From assembly GCF_029227915.1 (NCBI RefSeq), contig NC_079880.1, positions 31,739,501-31,803,500 of the forward strand: a DNA stretch of 64,000 nucleotides, read 5' to 3'. Shown in pieces: positions 1 through 11,313 of this stretch (within the stretch, counting starts at the first letter, position 1; every line of letters starts with the position of its first letter). The DNA is from Hydractinia symbiolongicarpus (lineage: Eukaryota > Cnidaria > Hydrozoa > Anthoathecata > Hydractiniidae). Under the pieces are notes generated by a model. That model searched no databases, was not told the DNA's origin, and worked only from the letters and a program-made list of their open reading frames with translations. Position numbers and translations under genes: made by a program.

Positions 1-2087
1 CAAGGTCATAAGTCGTTTTCCTTAGCACCATGGCTTTACAACTCCGTCAAGTACATGCACAAGCCTCTAAAGGCCGTAACATGGACCTTTGCCGGCTAAT
101 AAAGGCCTTACGCGTAAATTACGTGCTCCCACGTTCTTGCGCAGGTTACCATTGGTCTAGTCCTTCCACTCTCAATGGACTACAAGGTCATAAGTCGTTT
201 TCCTCACAGCCATATGTTTAGAACGCCGTCAACTACATGCACAGGCCTCTAAATGCCGATGGCTTTTGCCCTGTAATAAAGGCCTTACACGTAAATCCCC
301 CGGTTCCACGTGCTTGTGCAGGTTACCATTGGTCTAGCCCTTCCACTCTCAATGGACTACGACGTCTTAAGTCGTTTTCCCCCAAGCCATGGGTTTAGAA
401 CGCCGTCAACTACATGCACAGGCATCTAAAGGCCGTAATATGGACTTTTGCCGGCCAATAAAGGCCTTACGCGTAAATTACGTGCTCCCACGTTCTTGCG
501 CAGGTTACCATTTTTCTAGCCCATCCATCCTACATGGACTACGACGTCTTATGTCGCTTTCTTTGGCACCATCGCTTTACAACGCCGTCAACTACATGCA
601 CAGGCGTCTAAAGGTTACAATATGCTTCTTACATGCCTAATAAAAGCCTTACGTGTAAATCACGTGTTTCCACGCTCTTGCACAGGTTACCATTCGTCTA
701 GTCCTTCTACTCTCAATGGACTACGACGTCTTAAGTCTTTTTCCCCAGAGCCATGGCTTTAGAACGCCGTCAACTACATGCACAGGCCTCCAAAGGTTGT
801 GATATGGCCTTTTGTTGGCTAATAAAGGCTTAGCACGTAAATACCTCGGTTCCACGTGGTTGTGCAAGTTACCATTGGTGTAGTCCTTCCATTCTCAGTG
901 TACTACAAGGTCATAAGTCGTTTTCCCTGGCACCATGGCTTTAGAACGCCGTAAACTACATGCACAGGCCTCTAAAGGCCGTAATATGGCCTCTTGCCGC
1001 CTAATAAAAACCTTACACGTAAATTACGTGCTCCCACGTTCTTGCGCAGGTTACCATTGGTCTAGTCCCTCCACTCTCAATGGACTACAAGGTCATAAGT
1101 CGTTTTCCCTAGCACCTTGGCTTTAGAACTCCGTCAACTACATGCACAGTCCTCTAGAGGTCGCGATATGGACTTTTGCCACCTAATAAAGGCCTTACGC
1201 GTATATTACGTGCTCCCACGTTCTTGCGCAGGTTACCATTGGTCTAGTCCTTCCACTCTCCATGGACTGCGACGTCCTAAGTCGTTTTCCCCAGCGCCAT
1301 GGCTTTAGAACATCGTCAACTACATGCACAGGTCCCTAAAGGTTGCAATATGCTTTTTACGTGCCTAATAAAGGCTTAAAACGTAAATCACGTGGTTCTA
1401 CGTGGCTGTGCAGGTTACCATCGGTATACTCCTTTAACTCTCAATGGACTACGACGTCTTAAGTCGTTTTCCCCAGAGCCATGGGTTTAGAACGCCGCAA
1501 ACTACATGCACAGGCCTCTAAATGACTTAATATGGCTTTTGCCGCCTAATAAAGGCCTTTCACGTAAATCCTCCGGTTCCACGTGCTTGTGTAGGTTACC
1601 ATTGGTCAACTCCTTCTACTCTTAATTGGCAACTACGTGATAAGTCGTTTTCCCTGGCACCATGGCTTTAGAACGCCGTCAACTACATGCACAGGCCTCT
1701 AAAGGCCGTAACATGGACTTTTGCGGCTAATAAAGGCCTTACACGTAAATCCCCCGGTTCCACATGCTTGTGCAGGTTACCATTGGTCTAGTCCTTCCAC
1801 TCTCAATGGACTACATGGTCATAAGTCGTTTTCCCTCGCACCATGGCTTTAGCACGCCGTCAACTACATGCACAGGCGTCAAAAGGCTGTGATATGACCT
1901 TTTGTGGCCTAGTAAATGCGATACACGAAAATCACGTGGTTCCACAAGTGTGTGCAGGTTACCATTGGTCTACTCCTTCTACTCTGATTGGACTACTACG
2001 TCATAAGTCGTTTTCCTTGGCACCATGGCTTTAGAACTCCGTCATCTTCATGCACAGGCCTCTAAAAGCCGTAATATGGCCTCTTGC

Positions 2088-2100
2088 CGCCTAGTGCAGG
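2088..2100 (+). other. 40-bp deletion junction in a monomer
   Basis: The monomer starting near 2,025 is only 142 bp. An almost identical intact monomer near 9,175-9,316 shows CTA at 9,241-9,243 and again at 9,281-9,283; the copy here retains a single CTA at 2,091-2,093 followed by gtgcagg. The loss is therefore a 40-bp deletion between 3-bp direct repeats. Confidence 0.88.
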
Positions 2101-3114
2101 TTACCATTGTTCTAGTCCCTCCACTCTCAATGGACTACAAGGTCATAAGTCGTTTTCCCTAGCACCTTGGCTTTAGAACTCCGTCAACTACATGCACAGT
2201 CCTCTAAAGGTCGCGATATGGACTTTTGCCACCTAATAAAGGCCTTACGCGTAAATTACGTGCTCCCACGTTCTTGCACAGGTTACCATTGGTCAAGTCC
2301 TTCCACTCTCCATGGACTGCGACGTCCTAAGTCGTTTTCCCCAGTGCCATGGCTATAGAACATCGTCAACTACATGCACAGGCCCCTAAAGGTTGCAATA
2401 TGCTTTTTACGTGCCTAATAAAGGCTTAAAACGTAAATCACGTGGTTCTACGTGGCTGTGTAGGTTACCATTGGTATACTCCTTCAACTCTCAATAGACT
2501 ACTACGTCATAAGTCGTTTTCCTTGGCACCATGGCTTTAGAACATCGTCAACTACATGCACAGGCATCTAAAAGCCGTAGTATGGCGTTTTGTTGCCTAA
2601 TGAAGCCCTTAAGTGTAAATCACGTGTTTCCACGCTTTTGCACAGGTTAGTATTGGTCTAGTCCTTCCACTCTCAATGGACTACTATGTCATAAGTCGTT
2701 TTCCTTGGCACCATGGCTTTAGAACTCTGTTAACTACATGCACAGGCCTTAAAAAGCCGTAATATGGCGTTTTGCCGCCTAATAAAGGCCTTACGTGTAA
2801 ATCACGTGTTTCAACGCTCTTGCACAGGTTACCATTGGTCTATTCCTTCTACTCTCAATGGACTACGACGTTTTAAGTCGTTTTCCCCAGAGCCATGGGT
2901 TTAGAACGCCGTCAACTACATGCACAGGCCTCTAAATGACTTAATATGGCTATTGCCGCCTAACAAAGGCCTTTCACGTAAATCCCCCGGTTCCACGTGC
3001 TTGTGCAGGTTACCATTGGTCTAGCCCTTCCACTCTCAATGGACTACAAGGTCGTACGTCGCTTTCCCTGGCATCATGGCTTTAGAACTCCGTCAACTAC
3101 ATGCACAGGCCTCT

Positions 3115-3135
3115 AAAGGCCGTAATATGGCCTTT
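3115..3135. repeat. Monomer dyad 1: 7-bp stem, 7-base loop
   Basis: AAAGGCC (3,115-3,121) and GGCCTTT (3,129-3,135) are perfect reverse complements around GTAATAT. The same dyad sits at monomer positions 40-60 in the many copies of the 'ggccgtaatatggcc' type. Subtypes with ggttgtgatatgggc lose it. Confidence 0.9.
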
Positions 3136-3165
3136 TGCCGCCTAATGAAGGCGATACACGAAAAT

Positions 3166-3181
3166 CACGTGGTTCCACGTG
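3166..3181. repeat. Monomer dyad 2: CACGTGG-TT-CCACGTG
   Basis: This is a perfect 7-bp inverted repeat with a 2-base centre, containing two CACGTG hexamers (3,166-3,171 and 3,176-3,181). It lies 30 bp after dyad 1, at monomer positions 91-106. In other cassettes one arm is altered: ccacgag, ccacgcg, or cccccgg on the left. CACGTG is the E-box/G-box core bound by bHLH and bZIP factors in general; binding here is not shown. Confidence 0.88.
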
Positions 3182-5125
3182 TGTGTGCAGGTTACCATTG
3201 GTCAACTCCTTCTACTCTTAATGGACAAATACGTGATAAGTCGTTTTCCCTGGCACCATGGCTTTAGAACTCCGTCATCTACATGCACAGGCGTCTAAAA
3301 GCCGTAATATTGCCTTTTGCCGCCTAATAAAGGCATTACGCGTGTATCACGTGTTTCCACGCGCTTCCACAGGTTACCATTTGTCTAGTTCTTCCATCCT
3401 ACATGGACTACGACGTCTTAAGTCGTTTCGTTAGAGCCATGGGTTTAGAACGCCGTCAACTACATGCACATGAATCTAGAGACCGTAATATGGCCTTTTG
3501 TTGCCTAATAAAGGCTTAGCACGTAAATCACGTGGTTCTACGTGCATGTGCAGGTTACCATTGGTCTAGTCCTTCCACTCTCAATGGACTACAAGGTCAT
3601 AAGTCGTTTTCCCTAGCACCATGGCTTTACAACTTCGTCAAGTACATGCACAGGCCTCTAAAGGCCGTAACATGGACCTTTGCCGGCTAATAAAGGCCTT
3701 AAGTGTAAATCACGTGTTTCCACGCTCTTGCACAGGTTAGTATTTGCCTAATCCTTCCACTCTCAATGGACTACTATGTCATAAGTCGTTTTCCTTGTCA
3801 CCATGGCTTTAGAACTCTGTCAACTACATGCACAGGCCTCTAAAAGCCGTAATATGGCGTTTTGCCGCCTAATAAAGGCCTTGCGTGTAAATCACGTGTT
3901 TCCACCCTCTTGCACAGGTTATCATTGGTCTAGTCCTTCCACTCTCCATGGACTGCGTCGTCCTAAGTTGTTTTCGCCAGCGCCATAGCTTTAGAACGCC
4001 GTCAACTACATGCACAGGCCTCTAAAGGTTGTGATATGGCCTTTTGTTGGCTAATAAAGGCTTAGCACGTAAATCCCCTGGTTCCACGTGCTTGTGCAAG
4101 TTACCATTGGTGTAGTCCTTCCATTCTCAGTGTACTACAAGGTCATAAGTCGTTTTCCCTGGCACGATGGCTTTAGAACGCCGTAAACTACATGCACAGG
4201 CCTCTAAAGGCCGTAATATGGCCTCTTGCCGCCTAATAAAAACCTTACACGTAAATCCCCCGGTTCCACGTGCCAGTGCAGGTTACCATTGGTCTAGTCC
4301 CGCCACTCTCAATGGACTACAAGGTCATAAGTCGTTTTCCCTAGCACCTTGGCTTTAGAACTCCGTCAACTACATGCACAGTCCTCTAAAGGTCGCGATA
4401 TGGACTTTTGCCACCTAATAAAGGCCTTACGCGTAAATTACGTGCTCCCACGTTCTTGCACAGGTTACCATTGGTCAAATCCTTCCACTCTCCATGGACT
4501 GCGACGTCCTAAGTCGTTTTCCCCAGCGCCATGGCTTTAGAACATCGTCAACTACATGCACAGGTCCCTAAAGGTTGCAATATGCTTTTTACGTGCCTAA
4601 TAAAGGCTTAAAACGTAAATCACGTGGTTCTACGTGGCTGTGCAGGTTACCATTAGTATACTCCTTCAACTCTCAATAGACTACTACGTCATAAGTCGTT
4701 TTCCTTGGCACCATGGCTTTAGAACATCGTCAACTGCATGCACAGGTAACCAAAAGCCGTAGTATGGCGTTTTGTTGCCTAATGAAGCCCTTAAGTGTAA
4801 ATCACGTGTTTCCACGCTTTTGCACAGGTTAGTATTGGTCTAGTCCTTCCACTCTCAATGGACTACTATGTCATAAGTCGTTTTCCTTGGCACCATGGCT
4901 TTAGAACTCTGGTAACTACATGCACAGGCCTTTAAAAGCCGTAATATGGCGTTTTGCCGCCTAATAAAGGCCTTACGTGTAAATCACGTGTTTCAACGCT
5001 CTTGCACAGGTTAACATTGGTCTACTCCTTCTACTCTCAATGGACTACGACGTTTTAAGTCGTTTTCCCCAGAGCCATGGGTTTAGAACGCCGTCAACTA
5101 CATGCACAGGCCTCTAAATGACTTA

Positions 5126-5142
5126 ATATGGCTCTCTCAATG
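5126..5142 (+). other. 82-bp deletion junction in a monomer
   Basis: The unit from 5,077 to 5,177 is 100 bp. Sequence passes from taatatggct directly into ctctcaatgg, joining monomer position about 56 to about 140. The intact relative near 2,896 shows the missing segment. Confidence 0.82.
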
Positions 5143-7311
5143 GACTACTATGTCATAAGTCGTTTTCCTTGGCACCATGGCTTTAGAACTCTGTCAACTA
5201 CATGCACAGGCCTCTAAAAGCCGTAATATGGCGTTTTGCCGACTAATAAAGGCCTTGCGTGTAAATCACGTGTTTCCACCCTCTTGCACAGGTTATCATT
5301 GGTCTAGTCCTTCCACTCTCCATGGACTGCGTCGTCCTAAGTTGTTTTCGCCAGCGCCATGGCTTTAGAACGCCGTCAACTACATGCACAGGCCTCTAAA
5401 GGTTGTGATATGGCCTTTTGTTGGCTAATAAAGGCTTAGCACGTAAATCCCCCGGTTCCACGTGCTTGTGCAAGTTACCATTGGTGTAGTCCTTCCATTC
5501 TCAGTGTACTACAAGGTCATAAGTCGTTTTCCCTGGCACCATGGCTTTAGAACGTTGTAAACTACATGCACAGGCCTCTAAAGGCCGTAATATGGCCTCT
5601 TGCCGCCTAATAAAAACCTTACACGTAAATTACGTGCTCCCACGTTCTTGCGCAGGTTACCATTGGTCTAGTCCTTCCACTCTCCATGGACTGCGACGTC
5701 CTAAGTCGTTTTCCCCAGCGCCATGGCTTTAGAACATCGTCAACTACATGCACAGGTCCCTAAAGGTTGCAATATTTTTTTTACGTGCCTAATAAAGGCT
5801 TAAAACGTAAATCACGTGGTTCTACGTGGCTGTGCAGGTTACCATTGGTATACTACTTTAACTCTCAATGGACTACTACGTCATAAGTCGTTTTCCTTGG
5901 CACCATGGCTTTAGAACATCGTCAACTACATGCACAGGCCTCTAAAAGCCGTAGTATGGCGTTTTGTTGCCTAATAAAGGCCTTACGTGTAAATCCCCCG
6001 GTTCTACGTGCATGTGCAGGTTACCATTGGTCTAGTCCTTCCATCCTACATGGACTACGACGTCTTAAGTCATTTTCCTTGGCACCATGGCTTTATAACG
6101 CCGTCAACTACATGCACAGGCCTCTAAAGGTTGTGATATGGCCTTTTGTTCCCAATAAAGGCTTAGCACGTAAATCCCCCGGTTCCGCGTGCTTGTGCAG
6201 GTTACCATTGGCGTAGTCCTTCCATTCTCAATGTACTACAAGGTCATAAGTCGTTTTCCATGGCACCATGGCTTTAGAACGCCGTAAACTACATGCACAG
6301 GCCTCTAAAGGCCGTAATGTGGCTTTTGCCGCCTAATAAAGGCCTTACACGTAAATCCCCCGGTTCCGCGTGCATGTGCAGGTTACCATTGGTCTACTCC
6401 TTCATCTCTCAATGGACAATGCCTCCTAAGTCTTTTTCCTTGGCACCATGGCTTTACAACGCCGTCAACTACATGCACAGGCCTCTAAAAGCCATAATAT
6501 GGTGTTTTGCCGCCTAATAAAGGTCTTACGTAAAAATCACGTGTTTCCACGCTCTTGCACAGGTTATCATTGGTCTAGTCCTTCCACTCTCCACGGACTG
6601 CGACGTCCTAAGTTGTTTTCGCAAGCGCCATGGCTTTAGAACATCGTCAACTATATGCACAGGCCTCTAAAAGCCGTAGTATGGCGTTTTGTTGCCTAAT
6701 AAAGGCCTTACGTGTAAATCACGTGTTTCCACGCTCTTGCACAGGTTAGTATTGGTCTAGTCCTTCCACTCTCAATGGACTACGACGTCTTAAGTCATTT
6801 TCCCCAGTGCCATGGGTTTAGAACGCCGTCAACTACATGCACAGGCCTCTAAAGGCCGTTATGTGGCTTTTGCCGCCTAATAAAGGCCTTAGACGTAAAT
6901 CCCCCGGTTTCACGTGCTTGTGCAGGTTACCATTGGTCTATCCCCTTCACTCTCAATGGACTACAAGGTGGTACGTCGCCTTCCGTGGCATCATGGCTTT
7001 AGATCTCCGTCAACTACATGCACAGTCCTCTAAAGGCCGTAATATGGACTTTTGCCGGCCACTAAAGGCCATACGCGTATATTACGTGCTCCCACGTTCT
7101 TGCGCAGGTTACCATTTTTCTAGTCCATCCATCCTACATGGACTACGACGTCTTAAGTCGTTTTCCTTGGCACCATGGCTTTAGAACCCCGTCAACTACA
7201 TGCACAGGCCTCTAAAGGTTACAATATGCTTCTTACGTGCCTAATAAAAGCCTTACGTGTAAATCACGTGTTTCCACGCTCTTGAACAGGTTACCATTGG
7301 TCTAGTCCTTC

Positions 7312-9311
7312 TACTCTCAATGGACTACAAGGTCATAAGTCGTTTTCTCTAGCACCATGGCTTTAGAACTCCGTCAACTACATGCACCGGCCTCTAAAGG
7401 CCGTAATATGGCCTTTTGCCGCCTAATGAAGGCGATACACGAAAATCACGTGGTTCCACGTGTGTGTGCAGGTTACCATTGGTCAACTCCTTCTACTCTT
7501 AATGGACAACTACGTGATAAGTCGTTTTCCCTGGCACCATGGCTTCAGAACTCCGTCATCTACATGCACAGGCGTCTAAAAGCCGTAATATGGCCTTTTG
7601 CCGCCTAATAAAGGCTTTACGCGTAAATAACGTGCTCCCACGTTCTTGTGCAAGTTATAATTGGTCTAGTCCTTCCACTCTCCATAGAGGCGACGTCCTA
7701 AGTCGTTTTCCCCAGCGCCATGGCTTTAGAACATCGTCAACTACATGCACAGGCCTCTAAAGGCCGTAATATGGCCTTTTGCGGCCTATTAAAGGTCTTT
7801 CATGTAAATCACGTGTTTCCACGCGCTTGCACAGGTTACCTTTTTTCTAGTCCATCCATCGCACATGGACTACAAGGTTATAAGTCGTTTTCCCTAGCAC
7901 CATGGCTTTACAACTTCGTCAAGTACATGCACAGGCCTCTAAAGGCCGTAACATGGACCTTTGCCGGCTAATAAGGGCTTTACGCGTAAATAACGTGCTC
8001 CCACGTTCTCGCACAGGTTATCATTGGTCTAGTCCTTCCACTCTCCACGGACTGCGACGTTCTAAGTCGTTTTCCCCAGCGCCATGGCTTTAGAACTTTG
8101 TCAACTACATGCAGAGGACTCTAAAGACGTAGTATGGCCTTCTAGAGGCCTAGTAAAGACCTTACGCGTAAATCACGTGTTTAAACGTGCTTGCGCAGGT
8201 TACCATTGGTCTAATCCTTCCATTCTTCATGGACTACGACGTCCTAAGTCGTTTTCTTTCGCACTATGGCTTTATAACGCCGTCAACTACATGCACAGGC
8301 CTCTAAAGGCCGTAACATGGACCTTTGCCGGCTAATAAAGGCCTTAAGTGTAAATCACGTGTTTCCACGCTCTTGCACAGGTTAGTATTGGTCTAGTCCT
8401 TCCACTCTCAATGGACTACTATGTGATATGTCGTTTTCCCTGGCACCATGGCTTTAGAACTCTGTCAACTACATGACCAGGCCTCTAAAACCCGTAATAT
8501 GGCGTTTTGCCGCCTAATAAAGGCCTTACGTGTAAATCACGTGTTTCAACGCTCTTGCACAGGTTACCATTGGTCTAGTCCTTCTACTCTCAATGGACTA
8601 CGACGTCTTAAGTCGTTTTCCCCAGAGCCATTGGTTTAGAACGCCGCCAACTACATGCACAGGCCTCTAAATGACTTAATATGGCTTTTGCCGCCTAATA
8701 AAGGCCTTTCAAGTAAATCCTTCGGTTCCACGTGCTTGTGCAGGTTACCATTGGTCTAGTCCTTCCACTCTCAATGGACTACAAGGTCATAAGTCGTTTT
8801 CTCTAGCACCATGGCTTTAGAACTCCGTCAACTACATGCACCGGCCTCTAAAGGCCGTAATATGGCCTTTTGCCGCCTAATGAAGGCGATACACGAAAAT
8901 CACGTGGTTCCACGTGTGTGTGCAGGTTACCATTGGTCAACTCCTTCTACTCTTAATGGACAACTACGTGATAAGTCGTTTTCCCTGGCACCATGGCTTT
9001 AGAACGCCGTCAACTACATGCACAGGCGTCGAAAGGCTGTGATATGGCCTTTTGTGGCCTAGTAAATGCGATACACGAAAATCACGTGGTTCCACAAGTG
9101 TGTGCAGGTTACCATTGGTCTACTCCTTCTACTCTTATTGGACTACTACGTCATAAGTCGTTTTCCTTGGCACCCTGGCTTTAGAACTCCGTCATCTTCA
9201 TGCACAGGCCTCTAAAAGCCGTAATATGGCCTCTTGCCGCCTAATAAAAACCTTACACGTAAATCCCCCGGTTCCACGTGCTAGTGCAGGTTACCATTGG
9301 TCTAGTCCTTC
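7312..9311 (+). repeat. 11-mer HOR, copy 1 (first half conserved)
   Basis: The stretch 7,312-8,310 is nearly identical to 9,312-10,310 at an offset of exactly 2,000 bp (eleven monomers less 2 bp); by eye I find only a few substitutions (for example c/t near 7,447 and t/c near 8,226). The second half, 8,311-9,311, does not match the second half of copy 2, so copy 1 has been partly replaced by other monomers. A characteristic monomer with a short 'ccatagaggcgacgtcc' segment (near 7,682) marks the unit. Confidence 0.85.
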
Positions 9312-11313
9312 CACTCTCAATGGACTACAAGGTCATAAGTCGTTTTCTCTAGCACCATGGCTTTAGAACTCCGTCAACTACATGCACCGGCCTCTAAAGG
9401 CCGTAATATGGCCTTTTGCCGCCTAATGAAGGCGATACACGAAAATTACGTGGTTCCACGTGTGTGTGCAGGTTACCATTGGTCAACTCCTTCTACTCTT
9501 AATGGACAACTACGTGATAAGTCGTTTTCCCTGGCACCATGGCTTCAGAACTCCGTCATCTACATGCACAGGCGTCTAAAAGCCGTAATATGGCCTTTTG
9601 CCGCCTAATAAAGGCTTTACGCGTAAATAACGTGCTCCCACGTTCTTGTGCAAGTTATAATTGGTCTAGTCCTTCCACTCTCCATAGAGGCGACGTCCTA
9701 AGTCGTTTTCCCCAGCGCCATGGCTTTAGAACATCGTCAACTACATGCACAGGCCTCTAAAGGCCGTAATATGGCCTTTTGCGGCCTATTAAAGGTCTTT
9801 CATGTAAATCACGTGTTTCCACGCGCTTGCACAGGTTACCTTTTTTCTAGTCCATCCATCGCACATGGACTACAAGGTTATAAGTCGTTTTCCCTAGCAC
9901 CATGGCTTTACAACTTCGTCAAGTACATGCACAGGCCTCTAAAGGCCGTAACATGGACCTTTGCCGGCTAATAAGGGCTTTACGCGTAAATAACGTGCTC
10001 CCACGTTCTCGCACAGGTTATCATTGGTCTAGTCCTTCCACTCTCCACGGACTGCGACGTTCTAAGTCGTTTTCCCCAGCGCCATGGCTTTAGAACTTTG
10101 TCAACTACATGCAGAGGACTCTAAAGACGTAGTATGGCCTTCTAGAGGCCTAGTAAAGACCTTACGCGTAAATCACGTGTTTAAACGTGCTTGCGCAGGT
10201 TACCATTGGTCTAATCCTTCCATTCTCCATGGACTACGACGTCCTAAGTCGTTTTCTTTCGCACTATGGCTTTATAACGCCGTCAACTACATGCACAGGC
10301 CTCTAAAGGCTGTAATATGGCCTTTTGCCGCCTAATAAAGGCCTTACACGTAAATCCCCCGGTTCCACGTGCTTGTGCAGGTTACCATTGGTCTAGTCCT
10401 TCCACTCTCAATGGACTACAATATCATAAGTCGTTTTCCCTAGCACCTTGGCTTTAGAACACCGTCAACTACATGGACAGGCCTCTAAAGGCCGTAATAT
10501 GCCTTATAGAGGCCTAAAAAAAGGCGATACACGAAAATCACGTGGTTCCACGAGTGTGTGCAGGTTACCATTGGTCAACTCCTTCTTCTCTTAATGGACT
10601 ACTACGTTCTAGGACGATTTCCCTCGCACCATGGCTTTAGAACGCCGTCAACTACATGCACAGGCCTCTAAAGGTTGTGATATGGGCTTTTGCGGCCTAG
10701 TAAAGGCGATACACGAAAATCACGTGGTTCCACGAGTGTGTGCAGGTTACCATTGGTCAACTCCTTCTTTTCTTAATGGACTACTACGTTCTAGGACGAT
10801 TTCCCTCGCACCATGGCTTTAGAACGCCGTCAACTACATGCACAGGCCTCTAAAGGTTGTGATATGGGCTTTTGCCGGCTAATAAAGGCCTTACGCGTAA
10901 ATTACGTGCTCCCACGTTCTTGCACAGGTTACCATTGGTCTCGTCCTTCCATTCTCCATAGACTACGACGTCTTAAGTCTTTTTCCCCAGCGCCATGGCT
11001 TTAGAACGACGTCAACTACATGTACAGGCCTCTAAAGGCCGTAATATGGGCTTTTGCCGCCTATTAAAGGCCTTTCATGTAATTCCCCTCGTTCCACGTG
11101 CTTGTGCAAGTTACCATTGGTCTAGTCCTTCCACTCTCAATATACTACAAGGTCATAAGTCGTTTTCCCTAGCACCATGGCTTTAGAACGCCGTCAACTA
11201 CATGCACAGGCCTCTAAAGGCCGTAATATGCCTTATAGAGGCCTAATAAGGGCAATACACGAAAATCACGTGGTTCCACGAGTGTGTGCAGGTTACCATT
11301 GGTCTAGTCCTTC
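9312..11313 (+). repeat. 11-mer HOR, copy 2
   Basis: This copy is homologous over its first half to 7,312-8,310 (offset 2,000) and over 9,312-10,980 to 11,314-12,982 (offset 2,002). It holds eleven monomers in a fixed order, including the gtttaaacgtgc cassette (near 10,189) and two consecutive monomers with the ggacgatttccctcgcacc end near 10,615 and 10,797. Confidence 0.85.
11208..11244. repeat. Extended hairpin variant, 14-bp stem with one bulge
   Basis: In the 'ccttatagaggcct' subtype the left arm AGGCCTCTAAAGGC (11,208-11,221) pairs with GCCTTATAGAGGCCT (11,230-11,244) over 14 bp, with one bulged A on the right arm and an 8-base loop. The ordinary monomer has only the inner 7-bp stem. 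This subtype recurs tens of times between about 10,500 and 63,400, with loop and arms usually intact. Confidence 0.88.

Larger units (their letters stand above)
3076..3257 (+). repeat. Reference monomer (182 bp)
   Basis: This copy is exactly 182 bp and shows all the landmarks used for numbering. Position 1 is the A of ATGGCTTTAG; the StuI palindrome AGGCCT lies at 32-37; the dyad AAAGGCC-GTAATAT-GGCCTTT lies at 40-60; the CACGTG-containing inverted repeat lies at 91-106; TGCAGGTTACC starts near 112; and GTCGTTTTCCC with GCACC closes the unit. Monomers elsewhere differ mostly within positions 38-70 and 80-112 and in the segment around 141-165. The choice of start is arbitrary because the array is continuous. 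Confidence 0.9.
1..7311 (+). repeat. Heterogeneous left block of the array
   Basis: About 40 monomers with more private substitutions than the right half of the window, and variants that I see only toward the left, such as ccatgggtttagaacgcc in place of ccatggctttag. Older duplications can be traced: 2,150-2,940 resembles 4,332-5,122 (offset 2,182, twelve monomers less 2 bp), and the stretch starting near 3,790 resembles that starting near 5,164 (offset 1,374, eight monomers less an 82-bp deletion). The stretch 1,830-2,090 is a near copy of 8,980-9,240. There is no gene. The lower homogeneity suggests this side is nearer an edge of the array, but that is inference. Confidence 0.85.

Noticed and set aside
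3115-3135. Intrinsic transcription terminators at the GGCC hairpins
   Set aside because: The stem is short and the following T run is only three or four bases inside the arm. A eukaryotic satellite setting makes a bacterial-type terminator implausible.
3166-3181. CENP-B box
   Set aside because: I compared the cassette region with the TTCG-4N-A-2N-CGGG core on both strands. The nearest fit, around cccccggttccacg, has the wrong spacing and lacks the TTCG half, so no box is called.
3181-3200. Splice-site-like tgcag/gttac in each monomer
   Set aside because: The AG/GT context recurs simply because the monomer does. There is no exon structure or coding continuity to support splicing.
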